Shown one piece after another: positions 1 through 9,800 of a stretch of DNA of 64,000 bases. The stretch is taken from positions 596,524 through 660,523 of the forward strand of contig NC_049983.1 of the NCBI RefSeq assembly GCF_000003815.2, read 5' to 3'. The notes beneath the pieces were generated by a model. That model saw only the letters and a list, made by a program, of their open reading frames with translations, did no database searches and had not been told where the DNA came from. The stretch comes from Branchiostoma floridae (Eukaryota > Chordata > Leptocardii > Amphioxiformes > Branchiostomatidae). Position numbers and translations under genes: made by a program. How positions within the stretch are numbered: the stretch's first letter is position 1; every line of letters begins with the position of its first letter.

Positions 1-3000
1 CCTCAGGACAATCTCAGCGTCACTTGTGGAGCCCAAGTCGGCAAGCACCACTCGCCCTGTGACCAAGTAGCAATAGATATGTCAGTAGGGTTTCAACACA
101 TTCGGAGAGCTCAAACTAGAGTTCAACAGTGCCAACTAGAGGTCGTGTTCCGAAATAAAGCATCTTGGAGAAAGACGTATGCAGTCGCCATTAGTTAGCA
201 CACGATGTCCTCGGATGATCGGGAGAGTGTTTGATTAATTGCTTGCTTGCTTGGCTAATTCATGGAATGGTTGCGCTCATATAATCAGACATTTCTTCTT
301 CATGTTTTTGATAGAAATGAATACTGTTTAGGAATTCTCTAATTACATATCGGACAACAGGAAAAGATATGTATGTACCTCCATCTCTGATTTCCAGTGA
401 CATAAATGTGGCGGATGACATCAGAAGGTAGTTCTGTCCTCTACCCACAACCACCTGCGCGCTGGTGTCGTGCCCAGGATTCCATGGGGCGAGGGTGTGG
501 TCCTGATCCGGGCACTGATGGCCGCCATTCAAAGGGTCAGTCACAGGGTCAACATCCGGGCATGTCCATTCTAGGCAAAGATACAATACAACGTTAACGC
601 ATTAAATGAATAACAAAGGTATTTCTACACATTAGTGCGTCATTTAATCCACGTGACACCTTTGTCACCTTCTGCAGGGAAATTCTGACTAATTAACATT
701 GCACTGCAGCTGTAGGTGTCGCTACTTACAAATGCAAACCCAAACGGTATTTGTATTATGTACGTGCATAGCCAATGCCTTTGTTTACAATGCATTACTA
801 TATGAACCAGTCAGTTTTTACCCAAAGGAAGATAACAAATGGTCACCCAAACGTTAATTGAATAAAACACTTAGTTATGCACAATTTTTTGAGAGGCATA
901 CCAACCTGATGAAACTATCTACGGATTACATACGATGTGAGAACAAAAAATGGAAAATTAAGTTCCAAAACTGAAAAGTTAATCCTAGAAACGTGCATGA
1001 TTGTTGTAAAGATTGTTTGGAAACGACAAACATACCTCCATAAACCTCCACTTCGCACAGAGCGAGAATCCGGTTGCTGCCAGGTAAGGTGATGCTGACG
1101 TACCGCCCCTTCAGGCCGCCGACCTGAATGGTCTTCTCTGCCTGTCCCGCAGGAAAGCTGAAATCTCCAACAAGCTTTTGGTTTTCCGTCACGTTGCTTT
1201 TGTCTCCAATGTACACCTCGAATGGAGTGATCCTGTCCCAGCAACAGTCCTGTCGGTTGAAGATGGTGATGTGGTCGACTTCTTGCGTTCTTTCCAGATC
1301 GACGTACCACCAGGGGTTGTCTTCTGTGTCGGTGTGAGAGCAGGAGCCATCTGCAAAAGACCCACTGCGACCACCGTCTACAGCACGACCTGGGTTACCG
1401 TTCCAAGACACACTGCTCTGGTAGGCAGGCTTGTACAACGCTAGGTTCGTAAATCCACCTGCATCGCCTGAACAACGAGATATAAAATCATTTTAGGGAG
1501 CACACCCCAGTTTATCTGGGGTTTCAATTGGAGGCGGCATACCCTTAAGTCTAGCGACCAGCTCTACCAGGGAATTATCCTGAAGCAAAATAACTGTCTA
1601 TGGGGTAAACGGATATTCCTTCAGCTACAAGACCAACTTACTTTTGATCCTTCAAAACATTATTTTCATGTAAAAAAATAATGTAAAAAGTCGGGCATTT
1701 TAGCATTGAAAAAAAAAACATGAAGAAGATTTTTCCGGCAAACACGACTGATACTGTCAGAAAGAGTAAAACCTAGCGAGTAATCCAGCCAATTATAAAG
1801 AAAAGTCTAGTGCTACAGTTTTTTAATCATCCATGGCGCGCAGCATTGCAACTTGGCTTAACACAGCGCTTCAGAGGTCAATCTAGGTCACGGGCCTGTT
1901 TACATCGAAGGCGCAAGAATATCCGGAAATGAGAGTCGGGCCAAAACATAATTTGCACCCAAAACACACCTTTTCCTACGCTTTTCAGCCATGATAGCGT
2001 TTAATGTCATTTCGCAGTAAATAAGGAGAAATGTCAACTCAAACATAAACCCTCGGAAGCCTTTCGTCACTTTTTTGTCGCGCTCTACCACGGACTGGGG
2101 TGTGCACCGTTAAGATCTCACGAAAACTATATACATTTCCTATGTACATTTGGAATATCAATACAAACAATCCTGGCATTCTAGTTGTTGGTACATGATG
2201 CATTAACACTTTTGTAAAACATGGTTCCTACCATGCAAGAACGATATTTTACTATGTGTTTGTACCATCTATATATAATGATGTATGTCTATAGATTGAT
2301 TAGGACTTAAATGATGTAATCTGCATGTCTGTAAATTACATTTTATCTCAACCTTACTCGTATATCATCATGACCTCAATGAAAATCGACCTGGAGACCG
2401 ATTTGAGCTTTCTTTAATGAATAAAGTTCAATCAAACACCTGGTAACGTTCCCACCGTTGCCGTTTCATCTGATGTTACGAACCCACGACAATGGCAAAC
2501 CAACTGAGAGCAATGAGTTAGTGAGTAGACCCATGCAAACTAAAGCTGATCACTCACTGAGAGTGTCTGTTGGTGACAAATTATTGCAGAAACATTGCCA
2601 GGTTTACAAAAGAGTTATTACTATTACTATTACGAAATTAGATATAAGATAACTTTGTCGGGTGTCGTAGTGTTACCACTACTGAATCAAAATATCACAT
2701 TATGAAGATTCATCAGAAAGAACCTGTTGGCGTCTAGTTCGAGCCTGGTTCGCACGCAACATAGCATTTTGTGATTTTTTTTCACATTTGAAAATCCCAT
2801 CTTTAGGCAATCAATTGCCTCTTTGGCTACTGGTAAGGAATGTTTTTGGCAAAAAAATTCGACAGAAAGCGCGACCCAGTGAACACAATTCAACGCCGTT
2901 ACATTTATGACAAGCAATAATGAATGAATGAAAGACCTTTATTATGCTCTGGAACAAAGAAGCTGCCAATATTGTAACCTAAATAAGATAGAGGATGAGT

Positions 3001-3485
3001 GTCACTTTATTGTTGACTGTATTTTATACACCAACAAAAGAAACGTCCTCTTCGATTGCATGTAAGACATGGTCCATATTTTCTGTTATATGAATAGTAA
3101 AAAGATTCTAATTCTTTATATGCAACTAGATAAATCTTGAACTATTAATTATCTGACCTATTGTTTACAATTGTCTTAAGAAGCGAGAAGAACGTACATA
3201 CTAGCATATTAGCATATAGTAGTCTGTGTAGATGTAAAAAAAATGACACATTTCTTATGTCAAATTATGCCTTATCACTAGGACCTGTACTTGTTTGAGC
3301 ATAAATGTACAATAAAACTCTTTCATTCATTCGGTAATAATAAGCAAGTACATTATCTACATATGTAATATACATCGATTGTAACATCGATCCACTAGTT
3401 TACGGTAAGGTTTCTTACCTGTACCCAGTGATGGACAGGTAGCGATCAGGCCTAGTAACAGTATCGGGAGACTTAACCCTGACAT
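1..3485 (-). CDS. Secreted fucolectin-CEMIP-like chimera (5' part; runs off left edge)
   Basis: Four exons are visible on the minus strand: 3419-3485, 1036-1467, 379-570 and <1-56. All junctions are GT-AG and all are phase 1. Exon 1 encodes a hydrophobic signal peptide (MSGLSLPILLLGLIATCPSL). Exon 2 is a complete F-type lectin (F5/8 C-like fucolectin) domain, about residues 27-166. It holds the family's fucose-binding signature: a His in CSHTD, then 26 residues, then RQDCCWDR (R-x-D-x4-R). Exons 3-4 match the start of the CEMIP-like gene at 22851 (CPDVDP, TPWNP-like, VVVGRGQNYLL, SSATF, LEI.DGG; then VLADLGSTSDAEIVLR), that is, the beginning of a G8 domain. The product is predicted to be extracellular, combining fucose recognition with a hyaluronan-binding CEMIP body. 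Exon 3 carries an extra CPDQD segment absent from the paralogue. The fusion is supported by frame and phase but not by a transcript. Confidence 0.82.
571..1035 (-). other. Intron 2 of the fucolectin-CEMIP-like gene
   Basis: This AT-rich intron separates the lectin exon from the first CEMIP exon, with donor GTATGT at 1035 and acceptor CTAG next to 570. I see no further coding or repeat signal in it. Confidence 0.6.
1468..3418 (-). other. Intron 1 of the fucolectin-CEMIP-like gene
   Basis: A two-kilobase intron lies between the signal-peptide exon and the lectin exon. Around 2270-2445 the plus strand reads like a LINE 3' tail, with GACCTGGAGACCGATTTGAG followed by AATGAATAAAG. A clearer LINE relic follows at 2922-3332. 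The rest shows no feature. Confidence 0.5.
2922..3332 (+). mobile_element. Non-LTR retrotransposon (LINE) 3' fragment
   Basis: The plus strand encodes a short C-terminal zinc motif typical of non-LTR reverse transcriptases: CQYC, then IEDE, then CHFIVDC and ILYTNKR. A non-coding tail ending CAATAAAACTC follows. The ends are inverted copies of GAATGAATGAAAG.CTTTATT (2922-2943 and 3311-3332). It is a dead relic inside the intron of gene 1. The clade (CR1/L2-like) is a guess. Confidence 0.5.
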
Positions 3486-3560
3486 CCCGCACGACCAACA
3501 GTCAGCTCCGTCTAGTCTATCGCCGAAGTACGATAAAGTACACCGTTCTCCCTGTGTTCA

Positions 3561-3569
3561 CAATTTATA
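3561..3569 (-). promoter_or_regulatory. TATA box of the fucolectin-CEMIP-like gene
   Basis: On the minus strand this reads TATAAATTG. It lies about 76 bp upstream of the start codon at 3485, leaving room for a transcription start near 3530 and a short leader. The paralogue at 22851 has a TATA box at a matching distance. Confidence 0.5.
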
Positions 3570-5113
3570 CATCTCTGTCACACCTAACCTACATAAGTTG
3601 TGTTTGCTAACAGTAGGAAAGGGGCGCGCCCCGGTGGACAGAGTGTGTAATATGTTTGCGAATGTGTCGAAGGACGATGGAACTTTGATAAAGATGTGCT
3701 GAGAGAGGAGCTCGATCGAGAAGGTCCATTTTAGCGACGCCTAGGGAACGGAGGAATTGTTGTACAGTATTATGATCTGTCTGATTATATTTTTGAAAAA
3801 AGTTCAAAGAACGTATATTCCCATTGAGATTGAATTATCTTAAACATGGATCTGTAGCTATAGGGAGCTAGCATTTGGTATGTGGGTAGTTGTCAACATT
3901 TGAAACAAAGGGAAAGTGCTATTTTGCTTTTAGGTGGGATCTGCAACTTAGGTGTTTTTAAAACATATTTTGTTGTATTTATGTGAAGAAAGTATATGTA
4001 CTATATGTACTATAGTTTAAATTAATTCCACTTCATATTATACTCCATACTTAGCGTAACTTTAATGTACTTCTCGTACTTAACACTGCATTACATCAAA
4101 TATTTTCGTGACACAAGTTATCGCAGGTGATCATTGCAGGTACATGTAATGTCACTCAATGTATCATTTATGTCTTACACCGAGTTGGTACCCTAAAAGT
4201 GCCCGTACCCAAAAAGTAAAAGGCTCCACGAGCGTGTATGTTTAGCGGTGAGAAATTCCCTTTTAGCCAGTCGAACTGAGTTCATACGTTAGATTGGTTG
4301 AAGTTTGTTAGTAACTTTAATAAATTAGTAAGCAATGTTCGATAGCCGCGTGCTGGATCGGAGGTACACAGTCCTAGATTCTGAGTTGTGCGGTCTTTAA
4401 CAGCTATAAAGTTTCTGTTGCCGTAAGTGGTCAAAAAAAGACTGACTGCCTAGAAGTTGTTAGGACTTTTTACATGATAAATGTGCTCAACAAAGATATC
4501 TTAAGTAGGCTCATTATGAACGAGCCCATGTAAAACACACATTTTTGCATTGCTTTCCATGCAATTACAAATCCATCAATGGGACCTCAAACAAACATAC
4601 AGACGACCCACTTGTTGGCATGAAGGACAAATATAGACATCACTGTGTGTACAAAGATAGTAGGGGGATGTTCATATTGGGTTTTGAGTGTGAAACATCA
4701 TTAGGTGTCACTTAAGTAATGTAAACTGTTGATATGCGAAAGGCCATGTGAACGACCACAGCTGTGTGTAAAGTAGTCTTGTCGGGGGATAGCATAACAC
4801 GTATAAAGTAAATTTAGGGTCACAACTAATTGAATGATAAACAATTTTAAATCTAACCTAAGGCTGGTACATGAGGTAAACCTCCCTTCCACGGCAAAGT
4901 CCTTCCTCGACCAACGTTGAAATTCTCGAACCATAAAATATACTCTTCCAATTAAAAAAAATGCCTTTGTAATGAAGACGTTTACTTTTATTAGGTCTGG
5001 AGGTACAAACAGAAAAAAAACGTAGGAATTTGATCCTGACAATGCTTTGTCAAGAAAAAACTGAGGATAATATCCTGTGATTTTTTTTTACACTGATACA
5101 TTCGATTGCAGAG
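3570..5113. other. Intergenic/possible 3' region of the small secreted gene
   Basis: The sequence is AT-rich. A minus-strand open stretch at 3607-3807 (ending GAPLSYC) could be a terminal exon but has no clear acceptor or homology. Nothing else is supported. Confidence 0.3.
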
Positions 5114-5697
5114 CATGCTAGCACAAACACAGTCACTCTTTACAATGGTCATTGGCGCATGAGGCTATCCACCACGTATCGTTGATGCCTCCTAGCGATT
5201 CATATCGTTATTGCAGCTATGGATATTTTTGTTGTTGCAATGTTCTCTTGAACTGCTAGGGGGCTATTTTGATCCATACAGCCGACTCCAAAACAATGTA
5301 TTATAAAACCGAATTCTTATGTACAGGATAACGGAATGAATACGAGTTTAACAGCACTCTCACGATTATTCACCTCACAGAAAATACGAATTATACAGAT
5401 TTCAGCCGAGCTTATTAAATAAACATAGGTGAGTTTAACGGATCAACATCATCATTAACGGATCGCGCGGCGTGGAAGGCATGCGATCACTAACTAATCA
5501 GTCTAACAGGTTTATCGGAACCCATGCGAGATTTACGGTATACATACGATCCTTACTGTGTCTTGTATAAATTCTGTATGATGCTTATTTTCCTTAATAA
5601 ATGTAGCAGATCTTTGAATTCCGTAAGATTTGTGTGAATACTTGGGCACCTCTGTAATACTGAACTAGAGTTCGTGGACCTCAAAGTCTCAAACCCT
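5114..5697 (+). repeat. Dispersed repeat, copy 1 (partner 14689-15217)
   Basis: About 550 bp matches 14689-15217 in the same orientation. Shared stretches include CCTAGCGATTCATATCGTTA, a GATCCATACAGC segment, TTTATCGGAA and TTTACGGTATAC. Several differences and small indels separate the copies. No coding capacity is evident, and the family is unidentified. A partly related stretch lies near 21077-21345. Confidence 0.65.
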
Positions 5698-6814
5698 TAA
5701 ATGAAATACTTAACCCTATCCAGACCGGGGGGGGGGGTTATGCTAAAAGTCTCCGCGCCAACTATGCGTCATATAGCTCCAAAACGGCTTGTGTTAGAAC
5801 AAGCAAACTTTGTGAATTTCCCTAAACATTGTTTGCAACAAACTACAAAAAATAGAGTAAGGTTATCATTTTTCGTGTTGCCCTGGCAACGGGTTTCTTA
5901 AAGGCATATTTTACAAAAATCCCTAATTTTTTATTTAACAATGGGATTTTAAGATTTTCTTGCTAAACTATACTTCTTTTCATATATCTTTAATATCTAA
6001 CATATCTTAGTGTGACCTTTATTAAGTGAATATTTATAATTACACTAATGTAATGACGTTATTGGTCAAAATTCGGGATGGCCTACAATATGATAATGAA
6101 CCAAGTATATCAAGCGTATTTTCACTCAGATTAATCTGAAATCAGTTGATCACCTTGTCTAGCAAAACAACAAAATAGACTTTTCTTGCTACGTATGCAA
6201 AGCAGCTCATGATGTGTGTGATTGATATGTATCTAATTGCGTTAAGCATTACCAACGCTATCTACATACCAAAAGTTATGACAATCTGTCGACCTCTTCT
6301 TGAGTTAGTCATGTCCAAATATCAAAATAAAATATCAATTCTCGCTGCAGTTCCAAACAAGTCGCCAGTGGGTGAACTTTCTGTACTCCCGGCCCCGAGA
6401 CTTTTTTTTTATTATTACCGAAATATCATGAGCCTGGCACTTGCTGAAAATTGTAAGCTTCGCTGAAGCATCGTAACCCGACGCTAGGAGGCCAATGATA
6501 TATAGAACCTCCTTCTTGCGTCCCCACGCATCCACCAAATATCATGCAGACCCATATTCAAATTTTCAAGACACATTGTGTCAAACAAACATACACACAT
6601 TCTGCTGCAGTACCGACGAAAAATGCTAGGTCTATCATTTCTAATTTGACCTTCGTTTTTTGCATCCGCTACAAAATATGATGATGCATCCAAATTCTGT
6701 CGAGGTATTCTGTTGACCTACATACAGATCTGCACCATAGTCACTCCACTATGACATTACAGAAAACATAACATTCCTGGCGAAGGTAATTATAATCATA
6801 ATTATCGTTCCTAC
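5698..6814. other. Non-coding stretch left of exon 3 of the small secreted gene
   Basis: The missing downstream exon(s) of the minus-strand secreted gene could lie here, but I could not find a block with a convincing acceptor, phase and stop. No repeat family is recognised. Confidence 0.3.
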
Positions 6815-9800
6815 CGCGTGTCTCTTTAAGAGCCTTGTTGTCTTGGGTGTTCTCGCTTGTAGAGTATTTCAGCTCTTTCAGAACCTGCAATCAAAAACAA
6901 CAACAGAAATTATATATTCTTAACACTGTCGTTAGTGTTTAAAGTATTTTGGGGTGCATCTATTCCACCTTGAATGTGTGAGTTTAGCTTACACCGCAAA
7001 TCAAGTGTATTTGCGTTACTAAAGTCTAGGTTACACATTGCCGAGCTTAGCTCCCAAGTCTCTTCCGACTATAGTTAGGAATGTTTCGGGAGATACGTGG
7101 GCTGTAGTCGGCTGACGTTCGGCTGAGTCGGCTGGTGTTCGGCTGCGCCATCCGAATGTTTTGAAATGTTCGGGACCGAGAAAAAGCGGTTGTGATGGAC
7201 AGGTGTCGCTAAGAAGAGGTGGTTGCTTGGGCAGGTTTGACTGTACGCGTAGCTTCTCACAGTAGGAACAAAGACAACATAGGGCACGAAAACGCATTCA
7301 TATAGCCGGGTTCATAGCACCCACCCATTTAAGAAATACCATCCAGGTTCTCTAACGCCAACACAACAGCGCAATAGAAGAGGGATAGGCAGAAATCACC
7401 ATCATTCAGGCAGAAACCTACCGTAGTTTACAAGAACCTGATAAACAGTTAACTTAAGCTTCACAACCCGCCATACGTGCAATTTGTCCGTACTTTGTTT
7501 TTTTTTGGGGGGGGGGGGGGGTAGGGCAACGTCCACCACGTTGTGGCGTCGGGCGTGGCGTAACTGGTAGAGCATTCGGCTCTGAACCTAGAGGTTCTGA
7601 GTTCGATGCCCACCGTGCCCCGCCCCCGACGTTGTACCCTTGGGAAAGACACTTTACACGACCTTCCTCCCTTCATCCAGGTGTAAAAATGGGTACCTGA
7701 CTTCGGTCGGGGAGGTGAAGGACTACCTTTACCTTCTGTCTGTATCGTGTATGTGGCACTGTTAATATAAGTTACAAAAAACTTGAGTGCAGTGCCACAT
7801 TGTCCCCGTCTGTCCCTAGGCAAAATTAAAAAAAAAAAAACGTCCGCCACGTATTTCTGAAAACGTTCAGGCTGTATACGGCAGGTGGCGTCGCCCGTAC
7901 TGGCACGTACGGGGGGCGAATCCGCAGCCTGATTGCACATGCAAAGCTCTACGGCGTGTCTGCTCCAAAATCCGTCGGATTCCCTACGAGTTCGTACGGA
8001 GGCGGTACTTACCACTTACGGATCCCAAAAGATTGCCAACGCTCGGGCACGTAGACAGCACGTATTTGCACGTATTTACGGCCAGTTGTGCCCTTAGCTT
8101 TAGACCACACGTACCTTCATCACTATTTTCTCCACAATGTCGTCCGGCCAGTCTTGGTTCCAAACCGAATTTTCCGCGACGGTCACTTCTTCCTTCTTCT
8201 TCTTTGCCGCTTCTTCCTCCAGCATTACCACTTCTACAGGCTATTTATTCTGGTCGTCTATTGGCCCGGATGTTAGCCACGTGATCTGCCCATTCTATAA
8301 GTATGCAGAACAGCGACACCTTTGTCACGTGGTCGACGTTCCTCAGGCCTGTCAGAAGTTCTCCGCTCGTCCCTTACCGCAAAGCAAAATTTTTCCGGCG
8401 GCGAGGCCGATTCAGGACCCTGTAGGATAGCACGTTTGCAGCCCGAGGTACTGGCGGTTACGTTGTGGTTACCGTCTGGACGACATTTTTTCCACGGAAG
8501 GTTTGATGTATGGCCCCAACGGCCGGTTGGTACTTTGTGTTTCTGTCGTATGTTTCATATTTTGTGAGATTTGTATGTGTTTCGACGAGGTTCGAAGCAA
8601 CCTATACTGATAATGTGTTGCGCTGCTTGTGATTCTTTCTAGCACGTCTGGAATGCTGACTACCGGCTGTATCGTTTTTAATCTTTGCATTTCTTTGTGT
8701 ATTCGTATGCATGAGTTTTGAACTGTGTGCAGGGGTGGCTGCTCTTCCCAATTTTCTTTACAGTTTCTATCTGTTCCAATCCTAGGCCGAGGCGAGTTTA
8801 GGACGCTTTTCATTCACACTGACGTTTTGTTCCATGTTGGAGCTGCGTGATTTTTGTGTGATTTTTCATTTTTGTGAATGTTTTCAGCAAGTTCTGACAG
8901 CTCGTTGTGTGCTTACATAGAGAGGCAAGATGGCGGTTCCTTGGAAATCTTTTGTTATCACCAAGTTTCTATCCTTTGTAATCGCACGTCTAGGACAGCT
9001 GTGGATGCTGGTTCTTTATGCTGAGGTGTGAAACAGAACGAGAGCTTCTAGATTTTGATGTCATTTATTTTGATTTTCGTGAACATTTCAGGCAGAAACA
9101 GGACGACGATGACATGGTCCACAGAGACAACATGGCGACGTGTTTGTTTTTCAGGTTTACATTTTCACTCCCACCTTCCTTGGAAGAGTTCGGCGTGCTG
9201 AATAGTCAACGTCTCTGAGTTCTGGAGGCTGCATTCTTTACGATTTTTGAGTGTCTTTTGCTGTTTTGGGCAGGTGGATTTTCTGTTTCGCACCGAGATT
9301 GAACGTCGAGGCTGTGTTTGGGGTTTCCGCTAATTTTGGCATTAGCTCGGAGTTTGATGTGCATGTGTATGAGTGTGTATCTGTAAGGCGTGGCGACTGA
9401 GTTGTAGACACGCGTGGCCCACGACTACTCCACGTAACGCGGCTCGCTCGCATGTGGGATCTGGGCGGTGTGGAAGTTGCGTATGTTTTTAGACTTGTCT
9501 GTCTGGGACCGGACCTGTTGCCGGGCGCCCGTCCCTCCCACCATCTCATGGTTCACGTGTTGTTCATACAGGTCTGACGCTCTCCCCCTCCGACAACAGG
9601 AATGCGCGGGACACACCACCGCCCAGCTCCGGGACACGCGCCGCCATCAACCTCGCCAGATGCACGTGCCAGATGTGCGGCCATGGGACCTGTTGGTGGC
9701 ACAGCAACAGCAGCAGAGAGGGGTCAAGACGCGCCAGGAACCTGCTAGGCTGTGATGTTTTTATTGTGAACCTTGTTTCTTTTACCGATTAGAGTTGTTG

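Noticed and set aside
3607-3807. Terminal exon of the small secreted gene
   Set aside because: It is open and on the right strand, but I found no convincing acceptor or homology, and it lies very close to the promoter of gene 1. Left as a possibility only.
7551-7622. Functional tRNA gene
   Set aside because: Box A and B matches are present, but stem pairing is poor and the sequence continues into a SINE body and A-tail.
7461-8015. 184-codon minus-strand open frame
   Set aside because: It crosses a poly-G tract and a SINE, and the reading has no recognisable domain; composition and position fit a repeat.
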